From NCBI RefSeq assembly GCF_035984415.1, contig NZ_CP130720.1, positions 186,001-250,000 of the forward strand: DNA of 64,000 nucleotides, in the 5' to 3' direction. The position numbers and the translations under genes were made by a program. The stretch is from Streptomyces sp. NBC_01296. Its GTDB lineage: Bacteria; Actinomycetota; Actinomycetes; Streptomycetales; Streptomycetaceae. Shown here in pieces: positions 51,430-60,335 of the stretch. Below the pieces are notes generated by a model that was not told the DNA's origin, did no database searches, and saw nothing but the letters and a program-made list of their open reading frames with translations. Each line of letters begins with the position of its first letter. Positions within the stretch are counted from its first letter, which is position 1.

Positions 51430-52179
51430 ATGGCGTCGAGGGAAAGCAGGAGCGGAGTCCCGCGGCGCCGCGCGACGCTCGGGCGAGATCTGGTGCTCGC
51501 CGTGGGACTCGCCGGTACGGCCGTGGGCGGGCTGGCCGTCTTCGTCAAAGCCACCTCGGCGGCCGGGACGCGGATGCCGGTCCTGCCCGTGGCCGCAGCT
51601 GTGGTGCTGCTGCTCGGCGTGGCGTTCGCCGGATGGAGCGTGTCCCCCGTCAGGCCTCGCCCCACAGCACCACCCGACCCGGGCGTGCGCCCCGCTACGG
51701 GCGTGCGGCCCGGGACGGATCTGCCGGATGTGGGAGCCGACGCGCTGGACCATGCCGCGGTCGATGCCGACGGCTTCGAGCACACCATCGCCGCTCTCTG
51801 CGTACGCGACGGCTGCACCCCGGTGGAAGTGGTGGGCGGCGCGGGCGACCTGGGCGCCGACGTGATCGCCACGACCCCGGACGGGCTACGCGTCATCGTG
51901 CAGTGCAAGCACTACGCCGAGGACAACCGGGTCGGCTCGCAGGACCTGCAGCGTTTCGGCGGGACGTGCTTCGCCGTCCACGACGCCGACGTCGCGATCA
52001 TCGTCACCACCGGCCACTTCACTGCGCCTGCCCTTGAGTACGCCGCCACGTGCGGCATCGTCTGTGTCGACGGCGAGGCCCTGGCGGCCTGGACCGAGCC
52101 GGGCGTACGGCCGCCGCCCTGGGAATCGGACACCGTCCACTCCGACGACTCCACCGACGGCGTCCGGGCCGGCCACTGA
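51430..52179 (+). CDS. Membrane-anchored Mrr-like restriction endonuclease domain protein
   Basis: 249 residues. Two TM helices (DLVLAVGLAGTAVGGLAVF, PVLPVAAAVVLLLGVAFAG), a Pro-rich linker and a C-terminal Mrr_cat domain: DADGFEHTIAALCVRDGCTPVEVVGGAGDLGADVIATTPDGLRVIVQCKHY. The PD-(D/E)XK residues are D in GADV and QCK. The family includes nucleases that cleave modified DNA. It follows the small membrane gene directly. The TM-plus-Mrr arrangement is common in actinobacteria; substrate unknown. Confidence 0.85.
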   Translation: MASRESRSGVPRRRATLGRDLVLAVGLAGTAVGGLAVFVKATSAAGTRMPVLPVAAAVVLLLGVAFAGWSVSPVRPRPTAPPDPGVRPATGVRPGTDLPDVGADALDHAAVDADGFEHTIAALCVRDGCTPVEVVGGAGDLGADVIATTPDGLRVIVQCKHYAEDNRVGSQDLQRFGGTCFAVHDADVAIIVTTGHFTAPALEYAATCGIVCVDGEALAAWTEPGVRPPPWESDTVHSDDSTDGVRAGH

Positions 52180-52571
52180 GCGGGGGCCGGCCCGGTCACC
52201 GGGCACTGAGGGGGGATCGGGCGGGGCTATAAGCAGAGGCCTGGTCGTGAAGAGCCGTGGCACGGGCCCGGGGTACGCAGGAGCCCGGCCGCGTGATGGC
52301 GGGGGGATGCCACCACGCGGCCCGGGTCCGCTGGGGAACCCGCGCCGCTCACCGTCGCAGACTCCCGTGACCAGCCTTATGGCCGGTTTCCGTCGACCCA
52401 AACGGTCGGAGCGGACTTCTTTCTCGGAGTGGGTCGACGGTCCCGCACACAGGGGCGTGGAAGCACGGGTCTCCGGGCAGGCGCACCGTCGACGCAGATC
52501 CCTCCGCACCCGGGACCACGGGGCCGGAGGGCCCACAGTTCCGATCGAAGGAATCGAAGGAGTTGTTTCGC
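52180..52571. other. Intergenic stretch
   Basis: Between the Mrr-like gene and the PRC-barrel gene. GC-rich with a few short homopolymers; no codon-biased ORF, no repeat larger than 12 bp seen. Probably carries the PRC-barrel promoter. Confidence 0.4.
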
Positions 52572-52937
52572 ATGACGGAGAACGTCTGGGCCTACCGCGC
52601 CGGCGTCGACTACCTCGCGGCCGACCTCACCGGCTACGCGGTCGAGGCGCTCGACGGCAGCATCGGCAAGGTCGACAAGCACTCCGACGAGGTCACCGAC
52701 GCCTATCTGGTCGTCCACGCCGGCATGTGGCTCCTCGGCAAGGACGTACTGCTGCCGGCCGGCCTGGTGACCCGCATCGACCACGCAGCGGAGAAGGTCT
52801 ACGTGGACCGTGCGAAGGAACAGATCGAGACCGCCCCGGAGTTCCGTCGCGACGGGCACCTCGGGAACGCGGACCATCGCGAGGCCGTGGGCACGCACTA
52901 CCTCTCCGGCATGCCGTTCGGCGTCCCGCCCGCCTGA
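52572..52937 (+). CDS. PRC-barrel stress protein (copy 2)
   Basis: 121 residues from ATG 52572 (gaaggag upstream). MTENVWAYRAGVDYLAADLTGYAVEALDGSIGKVDKHSDEVTDAYLVVHAG, KDVLLPAGLVTRID and AKEQIETAPEFRRDGHLGNADHREAVGTHY follow copies 1 and 3. It is the most divergent of the three. A CsbD-like gene follows 101 bp downstream in the same direction. Confidence 0.88.
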   Translation: MTENVWAYRAGVDYLAADLTGYAVEALDGSIGKVDKHSDEVTDAYLVVHAGMWLLGKDVLLPAGLVTRIDHAAEKVYVDRAKEQIETAPEFRRDGHLGNADHREAVGTHYLSGMPFGVPPA

Positions 52938-53038
52938 CCGGATTCCCGAGCTGCCCTCGCGGCCCACGTTTGCGGGGCGCGATCGGGGTCAGACGCGGAG
53001 AGCAAGGCATTTCCCGCATCCTCAGGGAGTGATCAGCT

Positions 53039-53212
53039 GTGTCGACGAACGAGCAGGGCCGGGCCAAGGCCGAGCAGGCCAAGGGCAAGGTCAAGGAGAC
53101 TGCCGGCCGTGCGGTGGGCATCGAGCGACTGACTGCTGAAGGCCGCGCCGAAGCGGCGAAGGGCGATGCCCGCCAGGCCAAGGAAAAGATCAAGAACATG
53201 TTCAAGCGGTGA
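53039..53212 (+). CDS. CsbD-like stress protein
   Basis: 57 residues from GTG 53039: VSTNEQGRAKAEQAKGKVKETAG, then LTAEGRAEAAKGDARQAKEKIK. This is the CsbD pattern: charged amphipathic helices with KGKVKE and KGxxxQAKEK. CsbD proteins are general-stress-induced in many bacteria; their mechanism is unknown. The gene is followed by a strong terminator and shares direction with the PRC-barrel gene upstream. Confidence 0.85.
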   Translation: MSTNEQGRAKAEQAKGKVKETAGRAVGIERLTAEGRAEAAKGDARQAKEKIKNMFKR

Positions 53213-53233
53213 CCTGACCGCTCCGCAGAGAGC

Positions 53234-53276
53234 GTGCCTCGGTCCCGAACCCGTCGAGGGTTCGGGACCGAGGCAC
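53234..53276. terminator. 19-bp stem terminator after CsbD gene
   Basis: GTGCCTCGGTCCCGAACCC / GGGTTCGGGACCGAGGCAC is a perfect 19-bp stem with loop gtcga, 21 bases after the CsbD stop. Confidence 0.85.
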
Positions 53277-53594
53277 GTCCGCACCCACCGACCGGCACCG
53301 ACGGGAGACCGGCCGGTCCGTCGCACTCAGATCCCGCCGGCGAGCACCGTTCGCGACTAGATCGCCCGCCCTCATCTGCCATCCTGCACCCGGCCTACGG
53401 CGAAGGATCCCCTCGTTCCCCCGGCTGGGGCAGGGCCGAAGCGCAGTAGACATGCGGCGACGTGGCGTCGTCCTTCGCTGTGGGTGCGAGAACCCCGGCT
53501 TGCCCGGGGGCATCACGTCCCGAGCCCTGGACCGTAATCAGCTCACCCTGCCTGGCGCACCCACCTACCCGAGGAAGCCCTCACCAGCTGCATG
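53277..53594. other. Intergenic stretch
   Basis: Between the CsbD terminator and the 3' end of the SsgA-like gene. No gene or clear repeat seen. Confidence 0.4.
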
Positions 53595-54005
53595 TCAGCG
53601 GGCCAGTAACCGGTCGAGGAGCTTGTCGAAGTCGAGGAACTCCTCCCCCACGCCGATGACTGCGTACGTCTGCTCCAGGAAGCCTGTGAGCGCATGGGCT
53701 TCCAGGAAGAGGACGGCACTTTCTTGCATCTTCACGCCGGGACCCCGCAAAGCGACGCGGAGGTCGTCGCGGCCGGCTGCCCTGTGGGGGCTGAACGTGA
53801 CGTCTCCCTCGCCCACCGGGCGGTGGAGCCCCTCGGCGAGCATCTGCCGGTCGAAGTGCCAACGGGCCAGGACTATGGGGCCGTCGAAGAACGTGGCCTG
53901 AACCACGTACGGATCCTCGGCGTCATACGAGAACCGGGCAAGGAGCGGCACACGGCCCCTCGCCGCGTCGAGGCGGACAGCGATCAAAGCAGACACACAG
54001 GACAT
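53595..54005 (-). CDS. SsgA-like sporulation/cell-division regulator
   Basis: 136 residues from ATG 54005 with cggaggc upstream. Family features: SYDAEDPYVVQATFFDG, WHFDRQMLAEGLHRPVGEGDVTFSPH, VALRGPGVKMQESAVLFLEAHALTGFLEQTYAVIGVGEEF. SsgA-like proteins (SALPs) are actinomycete-specific and direct septum and spore-wall events (SsgA, SsgB) or spore maturation. The length fits. Which SALP subtype it is cannot be decided by eye; it is probably an accessory paralogue. Confidence 0.9.
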   Translation of the reverse strand: MSCVSALIAVRLDAARGRVPLLARFSYDAEDPYVVQATFFDGPIVLARWHFDRQMLAEGLHRPVGEGDVTFSPHRAAGRDDLRVALRGPGVKMQESAVLFLEAHALTGFLEQTYAVIGVGEEFLDFDKLLDRLLAR

Positions 54006-54278
54006 CGACAGGCCTCCGGGATTGGGCTGCACGGTGGCACTCGTCTGCCCCGCTTCACACCTGCCACACGGCTCGATCGGGGGATCGGCCGGGAAGGCCG
54101 CACGGTCTGAAGGCCTTTGGTACGCGGCCCGGTCCGTCCATCCGGCCGTGTGCCGGGCTCCCGTCCCTTGCTTCCCCGCACGGCGGCCGCCGAGCACGTC
54201 CAAGCTCGCATCCGCAGAAACGACATGTACGACGGATGTGCCGCGGGCCCGGTGTGGAAGCGGCCCGGGCGGGACGGT

Positions 54279-54800
54279 TCAGATCCGTTGGGCGCGGTGG
54301 AGGAGGCTGTGGAGTCCGTGAGGTCGCAGGGCGGCCCGGGCAGCATTCGCGCCCGGGGCTCCGTGGACGCCGCCACCGGGGTGAGCGGCCGCGGAGGCGA
54401 GGTAGAGACCCCTGACGGGGGTCTCGGGCCGGCCGGTGCCGGGGGTGGGGCGGAAGATCGCCTGCTGGTGCAGGGCGAACGGTTCATCGGGGACCTGTCC
54501 CATGGCGATCTGCGAGGCGAACCGGGTCAGGCCGTCGACGCCGTCGGCCACGGGGACCGTCCCCGCCCCGGCGGCCTGCGGCGCCGTCCACGGCACCGGA
54601 CCGGTCAGCGCCCAGTCGACCTTGAACGTCGCGAAGTCCCACTGGAAGCGGTCGAGGTCCCGCAGGAGGCGGGACGGAAGATGTTCCTCGCCGATGAGGT
54701 CCCGGTACAGGGGCGGTGCTGACGTGTCGGCCAGTACGGCCCGTCGCGCGCTGACGTTCTCCCCGACCGCCGTCCTGACCCCGACCGCCGTGCCACTGCG
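54279..54800 (-). pseudogene. Phytoene-desaturase-like FAD oxidoreductase, decayed
   Basis: Codons read GVRTAVGENVSARRAVLADTSAPPLYRDLIGEEHLPSRLLRDLDRFQWDFATFKVDWAL and end with the family's C-terminal PVRGLYLASAAAHPGGGVHGAPGANAARAAL. Intact members are about 500 residues with an N-terminal FAD-binding GxGxxG; that half is missing, and about 100 residues between MGQVPDEPF and ALHQQAIFRP are also deleted. No activity expected. Confidence 0.7.
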
Positions 54801-54899
54801 TACGGAGCAGGAGTACGGCAGGGGCAGCGGAACCATGGACCCCATGCAGACCAGGCCCACGAAAGATCTCCTCCGGTCCGGATCGAGGTGCGAGTCGCG

Positions 54900-56059
54900 T
54901 CAGCCGGCGGCGGCGCGGACCAGATCGCCCACAACGTCACCCAGGCGCCCCCGCCGCAGATACGCAGCGCGCTGACGGGCAGACCCGCCCCCGGAGCTCC
55001 GCACCCGGTGGAGGAGCTCCTCCGCAAGCCCGAGGTCTCCCACGGCGGCCAGCCCGGGCGCGGTTCGGGAAGGGAGCCGCTCTGCCAGCGTCAGGGCCGG
55101 CACGTACTCTCCGCGCAGCGAATCCAGGCCTTCACCGGCCGACCCGTAGCGGGCGGCCAGCCGGTGGGCGGTGTGCAGGCCCTGGGCGGGCACGTCGGGC
55201 GGTGGCCGCCCGTCCCCGATGTCGAGCAGCAGTGTGGTGGCCAGCCCCCGCACCAAGGCTGTGAGCAGCTGCACCACGTCGAGGTCGGCGTTCACGTCGC
55301 AGACCCGGATCTCCAGCATCGGTACGTGCTCGGAGGGGCGCGCGTACCAGTAGATCATCCGGCGGTCCAGGAGGACGCCGGTCTTCACCAGGTGGTCTGC
55401 GACGCGCTCGTACCCGACTTCATCGAGAAGGGGCGCGGCACCCCGGGCCAGCGCGCGTGCTCCACGGACCGCCGGCTTGCCCACCCCATGTTCCGCCCGA
55501 GGGAGAAGGGCGAGTTGGCAGCGAGGGCCTGAAGTGTCGGTAGCCAGGGGCGCATGTGGTTGGCCAGCTCGAGGGCTTGACCGCGTCCGGTCACCCCAAC
55601 GTGGATGTGGCAGCCGCACACCATCCCGTCGTACGAACCGACGAGGGAGGGCCACCGCGCAGCCATCCGCCCATAACGCTCTCCCGGCGTAACGGTCAGC
55701 AGGCTCCCCGGCGGGATCACAGGAGTTCCGATGGCCACCAGAAGGCATCCCGCGCTGGCTGCCACCTCCCCCATCACCTTGCGCAGCAAAGCCAGTTCGG
55801 ACCTCAGCTCCGCCAGATCCGCCGTGGGGCGGGTGCATACCTCAACCTGCGCGCCGAAGAACTCCGCCTGAACCTGCTCGCCCAGGACCGCGGTCGCGAC
55901 CTTCACCACGCGTGGACCGCGGGCCACAGGCAGTCCCGTTCGCCGGTCCACGAGCAGGAACTCCTCCTCAACCCCGACCGTCAGACTGCGTCTGCCCTGC
56001 GGCAGAGTCGTTCGTGCACGATCTACGCCGCAAACCGGGGCGATCACTGCGGAAGACAT
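54900..56059 (-). pseudogene. YbdK-type glutamate-cysteine ligase, frameshifted
   Basis: From ATG 56059: RRSLTVGVEEEFLLVDRRTG (the Glu-rich metal-binding start of carboxylate-amine ligases), AEFFGAQVEVCTRPTADL, DGMVCGCHIHVGV. At about 55430 the frame shifts by one base; the other frame continues PLLDEVGYERVADHLVKTGVLLDRRMIYWYARPSEHVPMLEIRVCDVN to TGA at 54900. The two halves together make a full-length enzyme of about 385 residues. It is a recent mutation or a sequencing error. Confidence 0.8.
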
Positions 56060-56307
56060 GTTAGGAGCCCTTCGTCGAACGGGCCGGAGTGAGCCGGAGC
56101 CGGCTGTCCCGCGGCACCTCACGCCTACCCCGCTGCTCGGCCTCCAGTCGCTGCTCGCTGCGGGAGCCGCCTCCTCGGGCGTCCATCGCCCCTGTCACCG
56201 TTACGACCTGCGAAGCGGCCCCCCGCCGGTCTACGCGCGGGAAGGGGCCATGCCGCTGACGGCGCCGAGGGCCAGCCCGACCGGTTTGTAGGCGACCTTT
56301 GACGCTT

Positions 56308-56670
56308 TCATCGGCTTCGGCGGCTGCGCCGCACCATCAGGAGGATGAGCAGAGCAACGCCGGCTACGAGCAGCGGCTTGCGGTTGGCACGTGCCACCGT
56401 CGCGACCTGGCCGGCCTTGTGGAGGATCGGATCGGGTGTCGTGTCCTTCACCAGCTGCGCGGCATGCTGGATCTGGTCGGCCACCAGGGCGGTCTTCTCG
56501 GCGGCCTGTTCCTTGACGGCGGCCGTCTTCTCCTTCGCCTGTGCCTTGATGTCGGCCTTGGCGGCCAGTGCCTCGATCGTATGCCCGAGCTCGTCGCGGG
56601 TGTGCTCGACTTGCTCGCGCAGCTCGTCGGGTGTGGGTGTGCCGATATTGGTTCCGGGTTCGTTGGTCAT
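56308..56670 (-). CDS. DUF3618 family membrane protein
   Basis: 120 residues from ATG 56670. PTPDELREQVEHTRDELGHTIEALAAKADIKAQAKEKTA is the DUF3618 signature, followed by a long charged helix and one C-terminal TM helix (PLLVAGVALLILLMV) with a basic end. It overlaps the holin-like gene by 4 bases (ATGA), so translation is coupled. Members are probably envelope-stress-associated; mechanism unknown. Confidence 0.88.
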   Translation of the reverse strand: MTNEPGTNIGTPTPDELREQVEHTRDELGHTIEALAAKADIKAQAKEKTAAVKEQAAEKTALVADQIQHAAQLVKDTTPDPILHKAGQVATVARANRKPLLVAGVALLILLMVRRSRRSR

Positions 56671-57080
56671 CGGTGCGCTTTCTCCTTGATCTCGGCCAGG
56701 TCGGCCTTGACGCTGTCGATGGTCTGCTCCGGGACGGGGGCGCCGGCCTCGGCGATCTGCTTCTTCCCTGCCATTGCGGTCACTGCGGCAACCACCGCGA
56801 GCACCGCCGCGAGGATCAGGGCCGACGCCCACACCGGGAGTATCAACGCAAGGGCTGCGATGCAGGCTGCTACCAGGGCCTGGGCTGCCAGGATTCCGAT
56901 CAGGCCCGCCGCGCCGAAGAGGCCGCCGCCCCTCCCGAAGCGTTTCCCCTTACGAGTCACTTCGGCCCGGGCCAGCTGCATTTCCTCACGGACCAGTTCC
57001 GAAATTTGCCGGGAGGCCCGCGAGACCAGCACGCTCACGGACTCATCGGTGCTGTGCGTCTGCCTCTCTATCGTGCTCAT
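56667..57080 (-). CDS. Phage-holin-superfamily (DUF1469) membrane protein
   Basis: 137 residues from ATG 57080. The N-terminal amphipathic helix (SVLVSRASRQISELVREEMQLARAEVTRKGKR) is typical of this family, then two TM helices (AAQALVAACIAALALILPVWASALI, LAAVLAVVAAVTAMAG) and a charged tail. The family co-occurs with DUF3618 in actinobacteria; it is a membrane protein of uncertain role rather than a real phage holin. Confidence 0.85.
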   Translation of the reverse strand: MSTIERQTHSTDESVSVLVSRASRQISELVREEMQLARAEVTRKGKRFGRGGGLFGAAGLIGILAAQALVAACIAALALILPVWASALILAAVLAVVAAVTAMAGKKQIAEAGAPVPEQTIDSVKADLAEIKEKAHR

Positions 57081-57249
57081 GCGGAGTCTCCCCTTTAAGA
57101 CGCGCACGCTGTTGTCGTGGCGCGCCTACCCGGTAAATGAACGAGCACCCACGCCACGAGCAGGTGCTTCTGCGCACGCAGCGGCGCAGGAGCAGAACGG
57201 CCGGGATCTTCCAGCCGTTCGCACCTGCCGGCCGAGCGTCCATACGCGA

Positions 57250-58296
57250 TCACTTCTCCATGCGGCGGCGGTCCTGGCCGCTCCAGGCGCGGGTTTCCCG
57301 GGGCCGGACATAGGGTTCCTCGTCTTCGGGCAGCCCTCCGGCGATCGCCCGCTGGCGGGCCAGTTCCGCGTCGAACTCGAGCCCGAGGAGAGTCGCAAGG
57401 TTGGTGATCCACAGCCAGACCAGGAAGACGATCACGCCCGCGACCGTGCCGTACGTCTTGTTGTACGAGGCGAAGTCCGCGACGTAGAACGCGAAGCCGG
57501 CCGAGGCGACCATCCAGATCGCCAGGGCCAGGAAGCTGCCCGGTGTCACCCACCTGAATCCGCGGCCCGTTGCGTTCGGGGCCGCCCAGTACAAGAGCGC
57601 GATCATGATGGTGACGAGGAGCACCAGCACGGGCCATTTCGCGATCGACCACACCGTCAGGACGCTGTCACCGATCCCCAGGGCGGTGCCCGCCCGCCGC
57701 GCCAGGCTGCCGGTGAAGACCACGATCAGCGCGCCTGCGCAGGCGAGGACCATCAGCGTGACGGTGAGCGCCAGGCGCAGCGGCAGCACCTTCCACACCG
57801 GGCGGCCCTCGGGCACGTCGTAGACGGCGTTCGCGGAGCGGATGAACGCGGCCACGTAGCCCGAGGCAGACCACAGCGCCACGACGAGGCCTACGACCGC
57901 CATCAGCGACCCGACGCCGCCACGGCCCTGCAGCTGCTCGACCGCGTCTCTGATCACGTCCTGGGCGGAGCCGGGCGTCAGCTGCTGCAGGTTGTCCAAC
58001 AGCCGCGCGGTCGTCGACTCCCCGGCCAAACCCAGCAGGGACACGAGGACCAGCAGGGCGGGGAAGAGCGCAAGTACCCCGTAGTAGGTCAGCGCCGCGG
58101 CACGGTCTGCCAGCTCGTCGTTCCGGAACTCCTTCGCCGTGCCGCGCAGCACTGCTTTCCAGGAGCGTGCGGGCAGGTCCGAGGGCTGATCCGGGGCCCG
58201 CTCCTCGACCAGCTCGCTCGGACCCGCGACGGCATCACGCTCGGTGTCGGCACGCTCACGGCCGCTGCCATGGCCTCGGTCCGGTAGGGGTGTCAT
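57250..58296 (-). CDS. YihY/BrkB-family membrane protein
   Basis: 348 residues from ATG 58296. The conserved region begins WKAVLRGTAKEFRNDELADRAAALTYYGVLALFPALLVLVSLLG and contains six TM helices, with the LWSASGYVAAFIRSANAVYDV motif and LYWAAPNATGRGFRWVTPGSF. The C-terminal tail is charged. The protein is of unknown transport function. The frame is open upstream without a stop into the CorA-like remnant, so the two genes may be read through. Confidence 0.88.
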   Translation of the reverse strand: MTPLPDRGHGSGRERADTERDAVAGPSELVEERAPDQPSDLPARSWKAVLRGTAKEFRNDELADRAAALTYYGVLALFPALLVLVSLLGLAGESTTARLLDNLQQLTPGSAQDVIRDAVEQLQGRGGVGSLMAVVGLVVALWSASGYVAAFIRSANAVYDVPEGRPVWKVLPLRLALTVTLMVLACAGALIVVFTGSLARRAGTALGIGDSVLTVWSIAKWPVLVLLVTIMIALLYWAAPNATGRGFRWVTPGSFLALAIWMVASAGFAFYVADFASYNKTYGTVAGVIVFLVWLWITNLATLLGLEFDAELARQRAIAGGLPEDEEPYVRPRETRAWSGQDRRRMEK

Positions 58297-59110
58297 ACCC
58301 AGCGGCTTTCCATCCCAGCGCCACTCATGCCCGTACGGCAATCCCAAACACATTCCCTCGCGCCGGACGAAGCTCCCGGATCCGGCCTTCAAGAGCCAGG
58401 CGTTGCGGCGGAAGGCGCGACACAGGCTGCCTGACGCCATCGCCATGAGGCCGACGGCAAGTGGGTAGCCGAAGCTCCAGCCGAGCTCCGGCATGTGCTC
58501 GAAGTTCATTCCGTACACACCGGCGACCATGGTGGGGACCGCGAAGATCGCGGCCTAGGCGGAGATGCGCCGCATGTCGTGGTTCTGTGGTGTCCCGGAA
58601 CTCGCGTACCTCTCGGTTCGGGGAGTAGATGTCCTCGATGTGGTCGACGCGAGAGAACGAAAACACCTGGTCCTCCAGCCGGTTGAGCGCGGCACGCACC
58701 GTCTCGGCGGCCTCGCCGTAGGTATCGACGATGACGTCCAGGACAGTGTGCAAAACCGACAGAGGGCCGAAGCGCAGCATCGACGGGTCGGCATCCAGCC
58801 GGCGGGCTGCGTCGGCTGCCTGATCCAGCGCGTCGTGCCGGACGGTGAGCACGTAGCCGGGGCCGACGAAGAGCATCAACTCTCCCGTCTCCAAGGCCGT
58901 TTCCTCCTCTACGTACCAGAGGGTTTTCAGTGCGACGGCCAGTACGTCGCCGAAGCGCTCCCGCTTCGGCCGCTGGTGCGCCTGCACCGCCTCGACTGCC
59001 AGGCGGTGCAGGCCCAGTTGGCCGGCCAGCTGCACGAGCTCGCCCTCGGCTGCGTCTGCTCCCCGGGCGACGGTCGCCCGCGTAACGGCTACAGACGGGT
59101 GCGCGGACCG
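58297..59110 (-). pseudogene. CorA-type Mg/Co transporter, deleted and nonsense-mutated
   Basis: N-terminal cytoplasmic part: LGLHRLAVEAVQAHQRPKRERFGDVLAVALKTLWYVEEE, LFVGPGYVLTVRHDAL, up to DIYSPNREVREFRD. About 80 residues are then missing, and in another frame RRISA-stop-AAIFAVPTMVAGVYGMNFEHMPEL continues, where TAG replaces an expected TGG (Trp). GMN is the CorA selectivity motif, and the last TM helix follows. Neither an ion pathway nor a full-length product can be made. Confidence 0.8.
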
Positions 59111-59515
59111 GATGACACTGTCAGGGGGCCACTGTCCGAATCTGCGGTGCAGGCGCCAGCCGCGTCCGGGTCCCCGACCACCAGCCCGACCGGCTCCGGG
59201 TAGGCGCGATCCCGATCCGGGAGGCGCCGAGGCCAGGGCAAGGAAGACGCAACCCTGACCGCTGGACTTCGCCATGCACTGGTTCAAGGGCCAGCGGGTC
59301 GGCACCGGCTCCTCCCGTCAGGCCCTGGCGGAACTACGTCAAGAAGCAAAAGCGCAGGGCGTTGGCGGACTTCCCCTGGGTGGAGCTGCGACTGGCCGTT
59401 CTGCTCTCCCCCGATCGTGCGCGCACCTGAATCGCCTCGCACCTCCTCGGCGGCCAAAGGGGATGAATCGCATCGCTTGCGACATCAAAGAGGGGTGTGC
59501 GGGTAGCCGGACACC
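59111..59515. other. Intergenic stretch with possible coding relic
   Basis: Near 59262-59450 the plus strand reads DFAMHWFKGQRVGTGSSRQALAEL, then in another frame YVKKQKRRALADFPWVELRLAVLLS. It looks like a decayed short gene that I cannot name. Otherwise no feature seen. Confidence 0.3.
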
Positions 59516-60139
59516 ATGGACTCCAACGATCACACTCCGCTCCGCGCTGTCGCACTGGTCTGCACTCTGTCCCCCTCCCCCGCTCCGTCGAGTTCCCAGC
59601 TGCTGGCCGAACAGACCATGGCCGCCCTCGCCGAGCACGGTGTCACCGGGAAGACCATCCGGATCGCCGACCACGACGTGAAGCCCGGCGTGAAGACCGA
59701 CATGGGCGACGGGGACGCCTGGCCGGAGATCCGGGACACCATGCTGGGCTGCGACATCCTGATCCTGTCGACGCCGATCTGGCTCGGGCACCCGTCCAGC
59801 GTCGCCCAGCGGGTCCTGGAGCGGCTGGACGCGGAGATCTCCGAGACCGACGACGAGGGCCGCATGCTCACCTGCGGCAAGGTCGCCTCAGTCTGTGTCG
59901 TCGGCAACGAGGACGGCGCACACAAGGTCAGCTCCGACCTCTTCCAGGGCCTCAACGACGTCGGATTCTCCCTCGCCCCGAACGCCGTCACCTACTGGGT
60001 CGGCGAGGCCATGCAGGGCACCGAATACCAGGACCTCGACAAGACCCCCGAGAAGACTGCCGGCACAACGGCCACGCTCGCCGCGAACACCGCCCACCTC
60101 GCCCGCCGCCTCAAGGCCGCGCCGTACCCGGCGAGCTGA
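59516..60139 (+). CDS. Flavodoxin-like NAD(P)H-dependent oxidoreductase
   Basis: 207 residues. Flavodoxin-like fold: AVALVCTLSPSPAPSSSQLLAEQTMAALAEHG (FMN-phosphate loop), then DILILSTPIWLGHPSSVAQRVLERLD (isoalloxazine loop), VASVCVVGNEDGAHKVSSDLFQGLNDVGF. The Pro/Ser-rich loop replaces the standard S-T-x-S/TG pattern, but the family of short-chain NADPH-FMN reductases allows this. It lies 196 bp upstream of the catalase gene in the same direction and may act with it in redox stress. Confidence 0.85.
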   Translation: MDSNDHTPLRAVALVCTLSPSPAPSSSQLLAEQTMAALAEHGVTGKTIRIADHDVKPGVKTDMGDGDAWPEIRDTMLGCDILILSTPIWLGHPSSVAQRVLERLDAEISETDDEGRMLTCGKVASVCVVGNEDGAHKVSSDLFQGLNDVGFSLAPNAVTYWVGEAMQGTEYQDLDKTPEKTAGTTATLAANTAHLARRLKAAPYPAS

Positions 60140-60335
60140 CCCGCGGCTTCGCCCCTGCGCACAGCGAATCCCGGACCGGAGAAGTGAATGTCACCCCAGG
60201 AACCATCCCGCGTTCCCGACCCAGCCACCCGCTGCCCTCATCCGCCGTTCGCACCGGGCAGGAGAGAGGTCAACGGCCCTCATCGAGGCACCGTCTCAGC
60301 CATCCCCCACCTCGGCGGCCCCAAGGAGAACGATC

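Noticed and set aside
56299..58287. Plus-strand ORF of 662 codons opposite DUF3618, holin-like and BrkB genes
   Set aside because: Spans three recognised minus-strand genes in antisense; low-complexity product.
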